Positions 11,701 through 21,885 of a stretch of 64,000 nt of DNA are shown here, piece after piece. This DNA is from Ilex aquifolium (lineage: Eukaryota > Streptophyta > Magnoliopsida > Aquifoliales > Aquifoliaceae), in contig OX637399.1 in NCBI GenBank assembly GCA_951799425.1, forward strand, positions 19,814,001 to 19,878,000, given 5' to 3'. Made by a program: the position numbers and the translations under genes. Under the pieces are notes generated by a model. That model was not told where the DNA came from and searched no databases. It was given only the letters and a program-made list of their open reading frames with translations. Numbering within the stretch: the stretch's first letter is position 1; every line of letters begins with the position of its first letter.

Positions 11701-12039
11701 AAGCCAAGACCTGAGTCAATCCCAGTCAACCCATCATCTGAGCTTGAACCAATTGAGAATGAACTTGAAGAAGAACCTGAGCCTATGATTGAACAAGAGC
11801 CAAAACCTTTTGAGGAAAAAGACCCTTCGTGTTCCATTCCTGTTCCTTTTCCTCATAGACTCAAAACCAAACAGAAGTTGAAAAATCAGCCTGAAATTTA
11901 CGAGCTTTTTAAGCAAGTAAATATCAACATCCCACTTCTGGACGCAAACAAACAAGTCCCGTCTTATGCCATGTTTCTAAAAGACTCATGCACAGTCAAG
12001 AGAGGACAAAATGTTCAAAAAAGGGCCTTCCTAACAGAA

Positions 12040-12490
12040 CAAGCCAGTGCCCTTCTTCAACATAAAACCCTTCCAAAATACAAAGACCCAGGATGTCCGA
12101 CTGTGTCATGTATCATTGGAAAATTCAAGATTGAGCAAGCACTGTTAGACCTTGGAGCTAGTGTTAATTTGCTACCCTACTCTGTCTATCAACAGTTGAG
12201 TTTGGGTGAACTTAAACCCACTTGTGTCATACTCCAGTTGGCCGACAGATCTGTCAAAACCTCTAGAGGCATTGTTGAAGATGTGCTTGTCCAAGTGGAC
12301 AATTTTGTCTTCCCTGTTGACTTCATTGTTCTGGATACTCAGCCAGCAATACATTCAGAGAACCAAATTCCCGTCATTCTTGGTCGACCTTTCCTAGCAA
12401 CTTCCAATGCACTAATCAATTGCAGGAATGGATTCATGAAATTAACTTTTGGGAATATGACTCTCGAATTGAACATTTTCAATATTGCTA
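12040..12490 (+). pseudogene. Athila-1 protease domain
   Basis: Aspartic protease-type segment with the LLDLGASVNLLP motif near 12140, the form usual in Athila-lineage proteases, and a downstream VILGRPFLAT motif near 12370. It follows an acidic Glu/Pro linker (11740-11820) and precedes the RT. In a working element it cleaves the Gag-Pol polyprotein. The same motifs are seen on the minus strand at 29330-29650 in Athila-2. Confidence 0.85.
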
Positions 12491-13750
12491 AGCATCCAGA
12501 AGAAGAAAAGGAAGAAAGGGAAATAAACTCTATTGAATCTTTGATGCAGGAACATCTGAATGACACATTATGTGAGGACCCTACTGAATCTTCTCTGTTA
12601 GAGCTCATCTCATCTGAAACAACATATGATGACCAAAATCCACCAAGTTGCCCTACTCATGCTGTTGAGACATGGGCCCCCAAATTCGAAGAGATTTCAC
12701 CAAGTGGCACAAAGCCAATCTCATCAAGTGATAGGCCACCAAAGCCTGAATTGAAACCTCTCCCATCTGACCTCAAATATGCATTCTTAGGAAAGAACGA
12801 GTCATACCCAGTGGTAATTTCATCTAAGCTCACAGACTTACAAGAGTCTAAATTGATTGAAGTTCTTTAAAGCCATAAAAGCACCATTGGATAGACCATT
12901 GCTGACTTGAAAGGTATAAGCCCGTTAATCTACAATCATGCTATATACCTTGAAGAGGATTCAAAACCCTCTCGTCAAATGCAGCAACGACTAAACCCTC
13001 ACATGAAGGAAGTAGTGAGAACTGAGGTACTCAAGCTTTTAGATGCAGGGATAATCTTCCCCATCTCTGATAGCAAGTGGGTTAGTCCAACCCAAGTTGT
13101 GCCAAAAAAATCTGAGGTTACAGTGGTAAAAAATGATGCAAATGAACTGGTACCAACTCGAGTCGTCACAGGATGGTGAATGTGCATTGATTATCGAAAA
13201 CTCAATTTGGTCACTAGAAAAGATCATTTTCCTCTTCCATTTCTTGACCAAGTCCTAGAGAGAATTGCAGGCCATGCATTTTACTGTTTCCTAGATGGGT
13301 ATTCAGGGTATAACCAAATTGAGATATCACTAGATGATCAGGAGAAAACAACCTTCACATGCTGTGAAACCCCGAAAAATTTAAACTTTGACGAACAAGG
13401 GCAATAGGTGAATTGCCACTTCGGTACTAGTTGAAAAATTGAATTTTTCTAGATATCGGATGACGAAACGGATTTCACCGTTGGATTCGTCTCGCGAAAT
13501 CTAGTTACCACGTCAAATTTCGTTGAATTCCGAGATAGTCAGATTTTTCGCGTTTTACGAGACGAACGGGCCTCGGGTGACCCCGTACACGAAATTTTTA
13601 TAAAATTTTAAAGTTTGGGGAAATATTAGAGGCAAGTTGAAATAAAAATAATTCGAACTTGAACCGGAGCGAAATTTAGTCGTTTCGGGATTAAAACGGA
13701 CCCGAAATTAAATAGGACGTGTGGTCAATTGTGGGCCAAGTATTCTAAAA

Positions 13751-13758
13751 TATAAATA
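13751..13758 (+). promoter_or_regulatory. TATA box of solo LTR 13363-16201
   Basis: TATAAATA in CTAAAATATAAATAGGGGG, about 390 bp into the LTR. Confidence 0.7.
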
Positions 13759-15827
13759 GGGGGAAAAATTAGATTTTTCCCCATTGTTTCAGCCGATTGT
13801 TCAGCCGATTGAGAAGAGAGGGAAAAGAGAGAAACACTCCACCTTCTCTCTACGATCTACTCCGTTCTAGCGCTCAAATCGACTCGGGCCAAGAACAAGA
13901 GTTGCTCTACGCGTCGAGGACTATGCGTGGGTACCAAAAACGACGGCTTTCACCGAACGTTGGGAGGCCGAAAAGTTGGAAGTGGAGGATTCAAGCTTGC
14001 TTTGAGTTCTAGGAGCTTCCCACGGCGATTCTACACGCTACAAGAGGTAGGGTTTTCTTCCTACTTAGGTTTATTTCCAACCTAGGAAGGTTATATGGAA
14101 TGGGTAGGTGTATATATATATGTATCACTTGCCTATTGTGGTTATTTGGGTGAAATGGGTGTTGAGAATGGGTAGCATGATTTAAATCACATTCTCTAGT
14201 TTAATGTACCACTAATGCATTTCATGTGTGGGAAATGAGTACCAAATGTGCTAAGCAAGGTTGGTATGAAATGGGTATGTAAATTTACTTGATGGGTAAA
14301 TTTAATAAAAAGTTAAAGGAACTTGAAGTATGGAAAATTGATATGGGAAATTGGGTAAAGTGAATTCCTAAATGAAATGGACATTTAGGAATGGTTGTTG
14401 ATAATTTCTTGAGAAATTATGACATATGAGGTTATGTTATGGGTAGAATGAATTCTATCTTGGTATAATTGTGTAGAAATCACTAGCTATGATTTCTTGA
14501 GTTTGATGATGAAATTGAGTATATTATATGATTACATGTTTTGGGTGTTTCGAAGGTGTTGATTAAATGCCTTGGTGAAAATGATGTATTGATGAGTTTG
14601 CTATGTTAATTGCATGCTTATGGGATAACATGTTTGAAAATGGTTATTGGATGAAATGTTGATATATGCATGCTTGCTATATATTGACAATGTGTTAAAT
14701 TATGGTATTTATATGCTTATGATATGAAGTACCATGAATATGTAGACTTATCTTGACATTGTTCATATGACACTCATACATATCGAACATGTGGTTAGAG
14801 TGCAATTGGTACATTACATTGCATTCTCATGGGTACATCACATTCATGGTCATAAGACATGAGTGTGTATGTGAGTTGGCATCACATTCATGGGTAATAC
14901 ACATGGGTGTGGGTGGGTGCATGTGTTGTGGATCAATCACCAAATCTTGGTGATTGGTATGTGAGCTCGGGAAAGTCGGGATCTAAGATCCGACTGAGTT
15001 GCACGGTTGCATTGCATAAGGAAAACTTGTGTCGGGTAAAGCAAGTAGGGCTAGACACTCCCTCGGGTGAAAAACCCGGAACCACTTGGTTCAGTCATTT
15101 GACCGGCGGTGAAATTCCAGAAAAGTGGAATGGCCCACGGAGCCAGTGGTGCGACTCCAAAATCCGTTGCCCAAAAAGACACAAGATTTTGTTATATAAA
15201 AACACCCATTCAATGGGTAGCCTCTAACAATGATTTGATTTTTATAAAGACATAACTTTTATCTCAAACGATCATTGGGAGGGTTTTTCCGTCAATAGAC
15301 GCCTTCATACACATTGGCTTTTGCATTGTGTTGTGTGAGTCGGGGAAGACTCGGGATAAGGTGCGTGAGTGAGTTCCATCTCATATCATGGCATGACAGA
15401 GCATAGCATGGTAGCTTTCTAACATTGAAGTGTATACTCTTGTTGGATTGGTTGATGCTTGTTGATTGTTGCATGTGCGCATTTCATATGCACTTAGGTT
15501 GGGGAGTAGCCTCTGTAGGAGGATATCCTATTGAGCGTGGCTCACCCTTTGTGGGAAAAACATTTCAGGTGCGGGGTTCACACCGGCGGACGGCTCCCAT
15601 TTCGAGCTCCAAAGTTGAAGAAAGCCGACTTGTGGCTTTTATTGTTGTTTTGTAAAGTTTTTGTAAGAATTCCGTTTTGATATGTAAATATATGGAATCA
15701 ATTGTAATGGAACTTGTACAAACCATGTTTTGTATGGAAATCCTTGTCAAACATGTATTTGATGAATTGGGAGGGGTTTTGAATGAATTGGAATTGAAAA
15801 ATGGTTGAAAATGGCGAAACTGGGCAG

Positions 15828-15930
15828 AGAGTACCGGTACTGGGTACCGGTACTGTATGGTACCGGTACTCCCTTTCCAGTGGGTTGACAGTACCGATAC
15901 CGGGTACCGGTACATAGGGGTACCGGTACT
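15828..15930 (+). repeat. TACCGGTA palindrome array in Tekay-B solo LTR
   Basis: About seven GTACCGGTAC-type palindromes lie in about 100 bp, spaced 13-16 bp within groups. Located roughly 270-370 bp before the LTR 3' end. The corresponding position of the Tekay-B LTRs at 58641 and 62902 holds a different array with the same TACCGGTA core. Confidence 0.8.
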
Positions 15931-16209
15931 CTCTTCAAAATTTTCAGATTTTCACACTGCTTCGCCCTATTTTCAATCTACGTTTTCCTTCCCTCCAATG
16001 ATGTAAATGGACTATAATGGTATATTGAATATTGGTTGAACCCAAATGAATAATCGAATCCGGTTAACAATTGTGAGTTAAGATCCCGGTTAAGGGGATG
16101 CTACTACCGTGGTGTTAGGTTGAGTGACATCCACGGGTATTTCCGCGGGTTGACGGGTGGTCAACGGTTAATAAGGGACCCCCGGATTTTGGGACGTCAC
16201 AGCTAAATC

Positions 16210-16645
16210 TGTAACACCCCCCTCCACATGGCACAATATTGTCCGCTTTAGGCCCCACCGGCCCTCACGGTTTTGTTCCTCCCACTTTACTGCGGGAAAA
16301 GGCCTCGTACCAAGTAAGGACCTGGGGCTTACTTATCAGCCCATCACTCCCTCTCTCCCTCACCGATGTGGGAACCAGGATCTCACAATCCACCCCCCTT
16401 AGGGCTGCACGTCCCCGTGCAGGGCCCCACCCTCGGCTAACAGGGGAGAGTCGGCTCTGATACCAATCTGTAACACCCCCTCCACATGGCACAATATTGT
16501 CCGATTTGGGCCCCACCGGCCCTCACGGTTTTGTTCCTCCCACTTTACCGCGGGAAAAGGCCTCGTACCAAGTAAGGACCTGGGGCTTACTTATCAGCCC
16601 ATCACTCCCTCTCTCCCTCACCGATGTGGGAACCAGGATCTCACA
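16210..16645 (-). mobile_element. TRIM (terminal-repeat retrotransposon in miniature)
   Basis: Two near-identical terminal repeats (16210-16387 and 16469-16645, 177-178 bp), each TGTAACACC...TCTCACA, flank an 81-bp interior. On the minus strand the interior holds an initiator-Met-tRNA primer site (TGGTATCAGAGC, 16454-16465) and a polypurine tract (TAAGGGGGGTGGAT, at 16388-16401). There is no coding capacity; TRIMs depend on other elements. The LTR starts (minus strand) TGTGAGATCCTGGTTCCCAC, similar to a TRIM LTR type widespread in angiosperms. It abuts the Tekay-B solo LTR with only GCTAAATC between them. Confidence 0.9.
16454..16465 (-). other. TRIM primer-binding site (initiator Met-tRNA)
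   Basis: TGGTATCAGAGC on the minus strand, three bases inside the right terminal repeat. Confidence 0.88.
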
Positions 16646-17479
16646 CATGCCCCTTTGGCACCTTTGCATTCAAAAGGATGCCATTTGGACTTTGTAACGC
16701 TCCTGCAACATTCCAAAGATGTATGCTAAGCTTGTTCAGTGATATGGTTAAAAAAAAATTGGAAGTATTCATGGATGATTTCTATGTATATGGTGATTCC
16801 TTTGATTTGTGTCTGACCAATCTGGAGAAAGTGCTAATCAGATGTAAGGAAGCCAATCTAGTGCTCAATTGGGAAAAATGCCATTTTATGGTAACACAAG
16901 ACATTGTCCTTGGTCACATTGTGTCGTCTGAAGGCATGAAAGTTGACAAGGCAAAAATAGATCTAATTGGAAATTTGCCTGCCCCTAAGACTGTAAAGGA
17001 TGTCCGATCATTCATAGGGCATGCAGGTTTCTATAGGAGATTCATAAAAGATTTCAGTACCATAGCAAAACCCATGTGTCACCTTCTAAATCAGGATGTA
17101 ATCTTTGATTGGAATGAAGCATGCCATAAAGCCTTTGACAAGCTAAAAGACATGTTAATTTCTGCCCCAATAATGCAACCCCCTGACTGGAATCTACCCT
17201 TTGATCTAATGTGTGATGCAAGTGATTATGCTGTAGGTGTTGTATTGGGACAAAGAAAAGATAAGAGACCCCATGTAATTTACTATGCAAGCAAAACTTT
17301 GAATAATGCCCAAATGAATTATTCAACAACTGAAAAAGAATTGCTTGCTGTAGTTTTTGCATTGGAAAAATTCCGTTCTTATCTTGTTGGTTCCTCTGTT
17401 ACTGTATTCACTGACCATGCAGCCCTAAAATTCTTGCTCACAAAGAAGGACGCCAAGCCAAGACTCTTGAGATGGATAC

Positions 17480-18920
17480 TCTTGCTCCAGAGTTTGATCT
17501 TGTCATCAAGGACAAGAAAGGTGTCGAGAATGTGGTGGCAGATCATCTGTCCAGACTAACATATGAATTTCGTGAGGATGGACTGCCAATCAATGAGAAA
17601 TTCCCCGGTGAACAACTGTTCATGATTGATACGACATCATGGTACGCGGATATTGCTAACTATCTTGCTACTGGTACTTTCCCTCCATCCTTTACCATGA
17701 TGGACAAAAAAAAAATTCTGAGAGAGGTTCGTAACTTCTTTTGGGAGGATCCCTACGTATTCAAGTACTGTAAGGATCAAATCATAAGATGTTGCATCCC
17801 CGCTCATGAAAGTAGCCAAGTAATAACATTTTGTCATTCTGAAGCATGCGGTGACCATTTTTCATCAAGAAAAACAGCTGCAAAAATATTGCAGTGTGGA
17901 TTTTACTGGCCCACACTTTTCAAAGATGTCCATGCCTTTTGTTTAACTTGTTATAGATGCCAAAGGTTGGGAAGCATTTCTAAGAGAAATATGATGCCCT
18001 TAAACCCCATTCTGGTAATTGAAATTTTTGACTGTTGGGGCATCGATTTTATGAGACCATTTCCCCATTCCTTTGGCTATCTATACATTTTAGTGGATGT
18101 AGACTCTGTATCCAAATGGGTTGAAGCAATTCCATGCCGAAACAATGATCACCAAACAGTGATCAAGTTTTTGAAAGAAAATATTTTGTCTCGGTTTGGA
18201 ATTCCGAAATCAATCATAAGTGATGGGGGTGCTCATTTTTGCAATCGTCCATTCTGGAATTTGATGAAAAAATACTTGATTTTTCACAAAATTGCAACCC
18301 CTTATCATCCACAGACCAGTGGACAAGCTGAGTTAGCTAATCGGGAGATCAAATTAATTTTGGAAAAAACGGTGAATCCAGACCGCAAAGATTGGTCGTT
18401 AAGACTAACTGATGCACTCTGGGCGGACCGTACTACTTTTAAAACAATTTTAGGCATGTCTCCTTATCGATTAGTCTATGGAAAGCCATGTCACTTGCCT
18501 GTGGAATTGGAACATAGGGCATACTGGGCCATTAAAGCAATGAATTTTGACTTGGACAAAGGTGGACTAGCAAGGAAACTTCAGATAAATGAATTGGAGG
18601 AATTGAGAAATGAAGCATATGAAAATGCTAAGATTGCTAAAACCAGGATGAAAATTTTTCATGACAAAAACATTGTGCGGAAATCTTTTGAGCCTTCTCA
18701 AAAAGTCTTGTTATTTAATTCAAGACTCCGCCTCTTTCTTGGTAAATTGAAGTCAAGATGGACTGGGCCTTACATTGTCAAAAATGTGTTTGGACATGGA
18801 GCAGTTGAAGTGGAAAACCCATCAAACGGTAATATTTTTACTGTCAATGGTCAGCGGTTAAAACCATTTTTGGAGGATTTTGTTAAAAATGTGGAAACCA
18901 TTCTTTTAATGGAACCATAA
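17480..18920 (+). pseudogene. Athila-1 integrase region
   Basis: After RNase H the region carries an integrase with a zinc-binding HHCC segment (CHSEACGDH near 17840, CLTCYRCQR near 17950), then the DDE core: WGIDFMRPF near 18040, [10 protein letters not shown] near 18220 and the [16 protein letters not shown] block near 18310-18350. The C-terminal part (to about 18900) resembles Athila-2 at 26362-26631. It would insert the DNA copy into the genome. No chromodomain is seen, in line with Athila rather than a chromovirus. This part is well preserved. After its end the element switches to a noncoding leader for the downstream ORFs. Confidence 0.88.
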
Positions 18921-19000
18921 TACTCCTCCGAAAGTCGTGCCTACCGACACTCAAGTGGATCGGGCCAGAAAAAATCTAACCCAACCCGACCCACTGGGGC

Positions 19001-19013
19001 GCCTTTATAAGGC
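19001..19013 (+). promoter_or_regulatory. TATA-like site within inverted repeat
   Basis: GCCTTTATAAGGC, a perfect inverted repeat GCCTT/AAGGC around TAT, followed by a CT-rich leader. It may be an internal promoter for the small ORF at 19582; not proven. Confidence 0.4.
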
Positions 19014-19359
19014 ACCCACTTTTTCTCCCAGCCGCCGCTGTTGGCCCCCCCCCCCCCATTTCTTCTTCTTCTTCTTTTTCTTTCTGTTCTTCTTCGTTTT
19101 TCTCTGTTTTTTTTACACAACCCATGACCACACACTCTACAAACACAATCTTTTGCTTCATGTTTTGCATTTTAATCTTATATTTGCTCATGGGTGTCCT
19201 TCTCTTGTTTGCACTCACACACAAGGATTTTCAGCTTACCCGAAACCCAGATCTGCGCACAGACGAGTAATTTGTGTATTTTTATTTATAGGTTTCAGCA
19301 GATGAACAGATCTCTACCATTCAACCTCATCTCCAAGATCCGTGAACTGGTAAATTCGA

Positions 19360-19397
19360 AACATTGGGGACAATGTTCAATTTAGGTTGGGGGGTGT
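19360..19397 (+). other. Hairpin plus internal polypurine tract after pol (Athila-1)
   Basis: AACATTG GGGA CAATGTT forms a 7-bp stem with a 4-nt loop (19360-19377). It is followed at once by TTTAGGTTGGGGGGTGTG, closely resembling the true 3' polypurine tract at 23718-23735. Athila-2 has the same arrangement at 26078-26113. Confidence 0.7.
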
Positions 19398-19581
19398 GAA
19401 AATACAGTTCATATTTGCCCATAAATTTTTATAATTTTTTTTTTGCTATTGTTGTTGTTCTGATCATTTTATGTACTTTGTCTTGTATAAATTGATGATT
19501 ATGTTTGTGAGTCAGCTTCAATCGAATTTGTGACTAGCAGACGTTAAAGAACCAGATAGTGAGTCATAAAGCTTAGAAATC

Positions 19582-19992
19582 ATGGATGTTAAACTTTTTT
19601 GGTTTAGTCTAGGAGTTCTACGCACTTTTCCATCTGATGTGCATACTGTAATCATGAGAAAAGAAAGACTGGTAAGGAAGGCCGAAATCCAAGAAAAACA
19701 AGCAAAACCCCTCTGTGGTAGAAGCAGCTTTGCCAAACGTCGTCGTGCCAAAAGACTTGGTGCTTGTAAACAGTGTGGCAGAGTCTTTCACGAGAAAAGA
19801 TACAACCAGTGTTCTGAACCAATCTCCGGTCGTGCACTCGATCGATTAGACTGGATAATGAATGGGCTGAGTAAGGATTACCCTGATACGCCATGCTATT
19901 CTGGTACTTTGCTTAACCAGTTTGTGAGAGAGGAAGTTGGGAGAGTCACTGGTTGTCCGTTCTACACAGACACAGAGAGAGACTCGGATTAG
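19582..19992 (+). CDS. Athila-1 small basic Cys/His ORF (136 aa)
   Basis: An open frame of 136 codons between integrase and ORF3, starting ATG at 19582 (MDVKLFWFSLG). The middle is strongly basic (SFAKRRRAKRLG), then follows a zinc-knuckle-like motif CKQCGRVFHEKRYNQC (spacing CX2CX4HX6C) and the block EPISGRALDRLDW. A stretch in Athila-2 (25698-25830, minus strand) reads CVKCSRLMHIREYNQC and the same EPISGRALDRLDW, with differences mostly at third codon positions, which suggests selection on the protein. I do not recognise a named family. RNA or DNA binding is a guess from the basic region and Cys/His spacing. The frame looks whole in this copy. Confidence 0.68.
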   Translation: MDVKLFWFSLGVLRTFPSDVHTVIMRKERLVRKAEIQEKQAKPLCGRSSFAKRRRAKRLGACKQCGRVFHEKRYNQCSEPISGRALDRLDWIMNGLSKDYPDTPCYSGTLLNQFVREEVGRVTGCPFYTDTERDSD

Positions 19993-20255
19993 ATAATTTT
20001 CTGTAGGAAATGTGTACTTTTGTTGGGGGTGAAAGCCAAAGGTCCGAATTTTTTGTAAATTTTTTTTTTTTTTTGTATAAACTCTTGTGACTGAAATGAA
20101 AATATGGGCCGAATGAGGAATGTCCCAGAATACCAACCTAAAGCGTGTGTAGGGGCTTATCCTGAGACGCCATAGGATTTTGATTTAAAATTGTGTGTTT
20201 GGCCCTCTTTGATTGTGTATAGTGTAGTGGAGAAAATTTTTTGATTTTTGATTCA

Positions 20256-20555
20256 ACGTTCGAATGTCAGGTGACGTTCGAACGTCAGCTGCTTACAGTA
20301 CTCAGCCTCTGATGAAGCTTTTGATGAAACTTAAAAGTACTGGGAGCTCAATACGTTTGAACGCCAATAGACCGTTCGAACGATATTAACGTTCGAACGC
20401 CAATAGAACGTTCGAACGAAGAGAACCTACAGTACTTTGGTCTCTGACAGAACTCAAAACTACTGAGTGCTCACAACGTTCGAACGCCAAACCACGTTCG
20501 AACGATCTGTTTAAAATCCTTCTAGACACGTTCGAACGTTACCAACGTTCGAACG
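20256..20555 (+). repeat. Internal GTTCGAACG palindrome array upstream of ORF3
   Basis: Ten copies or near-copies of ACGTTCGAACG occur, mostly in pairs 17-19 bp apart. Between the first and second pair lie CAGTACT, TCTGATG and AAAAGTACTGGGAG; the same ordered blocks occur in the Tekay-C LTR near 53990-54075 (minus strand). The last palindrome ends about 13 bp before the TATA box. Confidence 0.85.
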
Positions 20556-20568
20556 TCACGACTCAGGC

Positions 20569-20575
20569 TATAAAA
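20569..20575 (+). promoter_or_regulatory. Candidate internal TATA box for ORF3
   Basis: TATAAAA, inside the inverted repeat CAGGCTATAAAAGCCTG (20565-20581, arms CAGGCT/AGCCTG). The ORF3 start codon is about 220 bp downstream. A separate ORF3 promoter is inferred from architecture only. Confidence 0.55.
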
Positions 20576-20790
20576 GCCTGGTTCGTCTTCTTCATTTCAA
20601 AACCCTCCAAAACCCTTGAAAAAATGAAAAACCCTTGGTGACTCTTCACTACCCAGACCCCAAAACACCTACCATTCTCCATTTTTACCTAAAATCAACC
20701 CTCCCAAGACTATTCCCATATCAAAAATCTCCATTTTCATAAAGAAATCCAAGATTTCAAAGCCCTCAAAACTCAAAAACTGAAACCACC

Positions 20791-21885
20791 ATGCCAAGAG
20801 TCAAGCTTCCTGCCAGGCGCAACCCAAACACCCAAGAGCCCAATTTCGTCGAGGAGGTGGTGGAAGTGAGAGAAGGAATGCCACCACTTACGTGAAGATA
20901 TGACAAAACTCGGTTTCCCACAACACTAAAAGCTGGCAGGTATGAAAACTTCTACCAAAACAAAGCCATTGTTTGTGAACGAGATGTGATTTTGGCTGAT
21001 TTTGCGGAGTTGGGGATCTTTGTGGATATGGAGAGGAGGGGGTGGTTGTTTTATTTGAGGAACGGTGGGGAGGCCGTGGTCGACTTGGTGCGGGAGTTTT
21101 ACTCCAACGCCGAGATCATCAACGGGGAAATTCGAACATATGTGAGGGGAATCAACATCGATGTGGATGAGGATTACATTTGAGGGATAAGGCAAGAAGT
21201 GCCTCGGGTACCAAGTCCCGCCTATCCCCCAAGAAAGAACGTGGTAATGAATGAAGTGGGGAGGGAACTAACGGGAATGCCTACTTTCTCTTGGACGGGA
21301 AAGAGATTCTTTAGACAAGGGGAACTCACCGAAAAATACAAAATTTTGAACTTGATTGTGGTTGCCAACTTTGCTCCGCTAGGAAGAAAGAATGAAATCC
21401 TCCCCGACATGGCCCGGTTGTTGTATGCAATTGGAAAAGGGCAAAACATTGACCTCCCTTCCATAGTGTTGATGGAGATGAAGAAAGGGTGTGATGTGAA
21501 GCGGAATTCACTTCCCTTCGGCACCCTAGTGACTGAAATATGTAAAGACCATGGGGTTAGGGTGAAGCTAGAGATGGAGATTCAAAAGCTGATGGGGCCA
21601 CTGAACAAGGCTTCCTTCCGGAGAAGCCAAAGTCATAGTGGCGGCCTAGCGGCCAGACAAGAGATGCCCCCTACCCATGCAATTGACGAGGTGCAAGAAG
21701 AGCTTGATGCAGAGGAGGAGAGAGAGATGGAGGAAGAGAGAGATCAGCCACAGGAGGCAAGACCTAGCACCAGCACCCGACGCTCTTTACGAGATATCAT
21801 GCTTAGCATTGAAGCTAAGCAGGATGAGATTCTTAGACTTCTGAGGGGTGGACTTGGTGGAGATGGTAGGCATGGAGGAGATTGA
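20791..21885 (+). pseudogene. Athila-1 ORF3 (env position, plant transposon-type domain)
   Basis: It starts at ATG 20791 in a favourable context (ACCACCATGCC). The central domain matches the plant transposon protein domain (Transposase_32-like): REFYSNAEI, TYVRGINID, LNLIVVANFAPLGRKNE, LLYAIGKGQNIDLP and LPFGTLVTEICKDHGV in order. The C-terminal part is acidic (EEEREMEEERDQPQE, near 21710), then a possible coiled coil (SIEAKQDEILRLLRG) and a Gly-rich end. No signal peptide or transmembrane segment is evident, unlike a retroviral envelope. It is nearly whole, with very few breaks. The same domain lies in the same place in Athila-2 and Athila-4. Its function is unknown. Confidence 0.75.

Larger units (their letters stand above)
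13363..16201 (+). repeat. Solo LTR, Tekay-B family (2.8 kb), inside Athila-1 RT
   Basis: It runs from TGTGAAACCCCG to GGGACGTCACA. The 3' part matches, in reverse, the start of the LTR at 58641 (CCCGGATTTTGGG, TTTCCGCGGGTTGA, GACATCCACGG). The left flank is CATGC; the same pentamer appears only after the adjoining TRIM (16646-16650), not directly at the right end. Only the LTR is present. Reading frames inside (13797-14012, 14907-15227, 15425-15655) have no recognisable family. Confidence 0.85.
12880..17480 (+). pseudogene. Athila-1 reverse transcriptase and RNase H, split by insertion
   Basis: The RT N-terminal part at 12900-13362 has the VSPTQVVPKK and MCIDYRKLN blocks; RT continues from 16646 with FGTFAFKRMPFGLCNAPATF and the FMDDF...YGDS catalytic block near 16770-16800. 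RNase H follows at about 17190-17480 (MCDASDYAVG, YSTTEKELLAVVFALEKFR, FTDHAAL). The domain is interrupted by a Tekay-B solo LTR and a TRIM (13363-16645), with CATGC on both outer sides. It copies genomic RNA into DNA and degrades the RNA template. It is broken, beyond the insertion, in a few places. Very close relatives of the same motifs occur at 27560-28830 in Athila-2. Confidence 0.88.
18921..19581 (+). other. Post-pol leader of Athila-1
   Basis: Noncoding stretch: a palindrome with TATAA (19001-19013), a CT-rich tract (19057-19115), an acceptor-like site (TATTTATAG near 19290) and the hairpin plus polypurine tract at 19360-19397. Athila-2 has a comparable layout with an acceptor-like TTTTCTTTTACAG (minus strand, near 26190). 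Use of splicing to express downstream ORFs is an inference. Confidence 0.6.
19993..20790 (+). other. Region upstream of ORF3 in Athila-1
   Basis: Noncoding. It contains poly-T near 20058, a palindrome array (20256-20555), a TATA box inside an inverted repeat (20565-20580) and a roughly 200-nt C/A-rich leader ending at the ORF3 start. The layout repeats that of an LTR promoter. Confidence 0.7.

Noticed and set aside
16210-16645. Cassandra-type TRIM with 5S rRNA sequence.
   Set aside because: No 5S promoter or 5S-like sequence is seen in the 178-bp terminal repeats.
18941-19224. Lys/Glu-rich minus-strand frames.
   Set aside because: They are antisense to a simple CT-rich leader; composition alone explains them.
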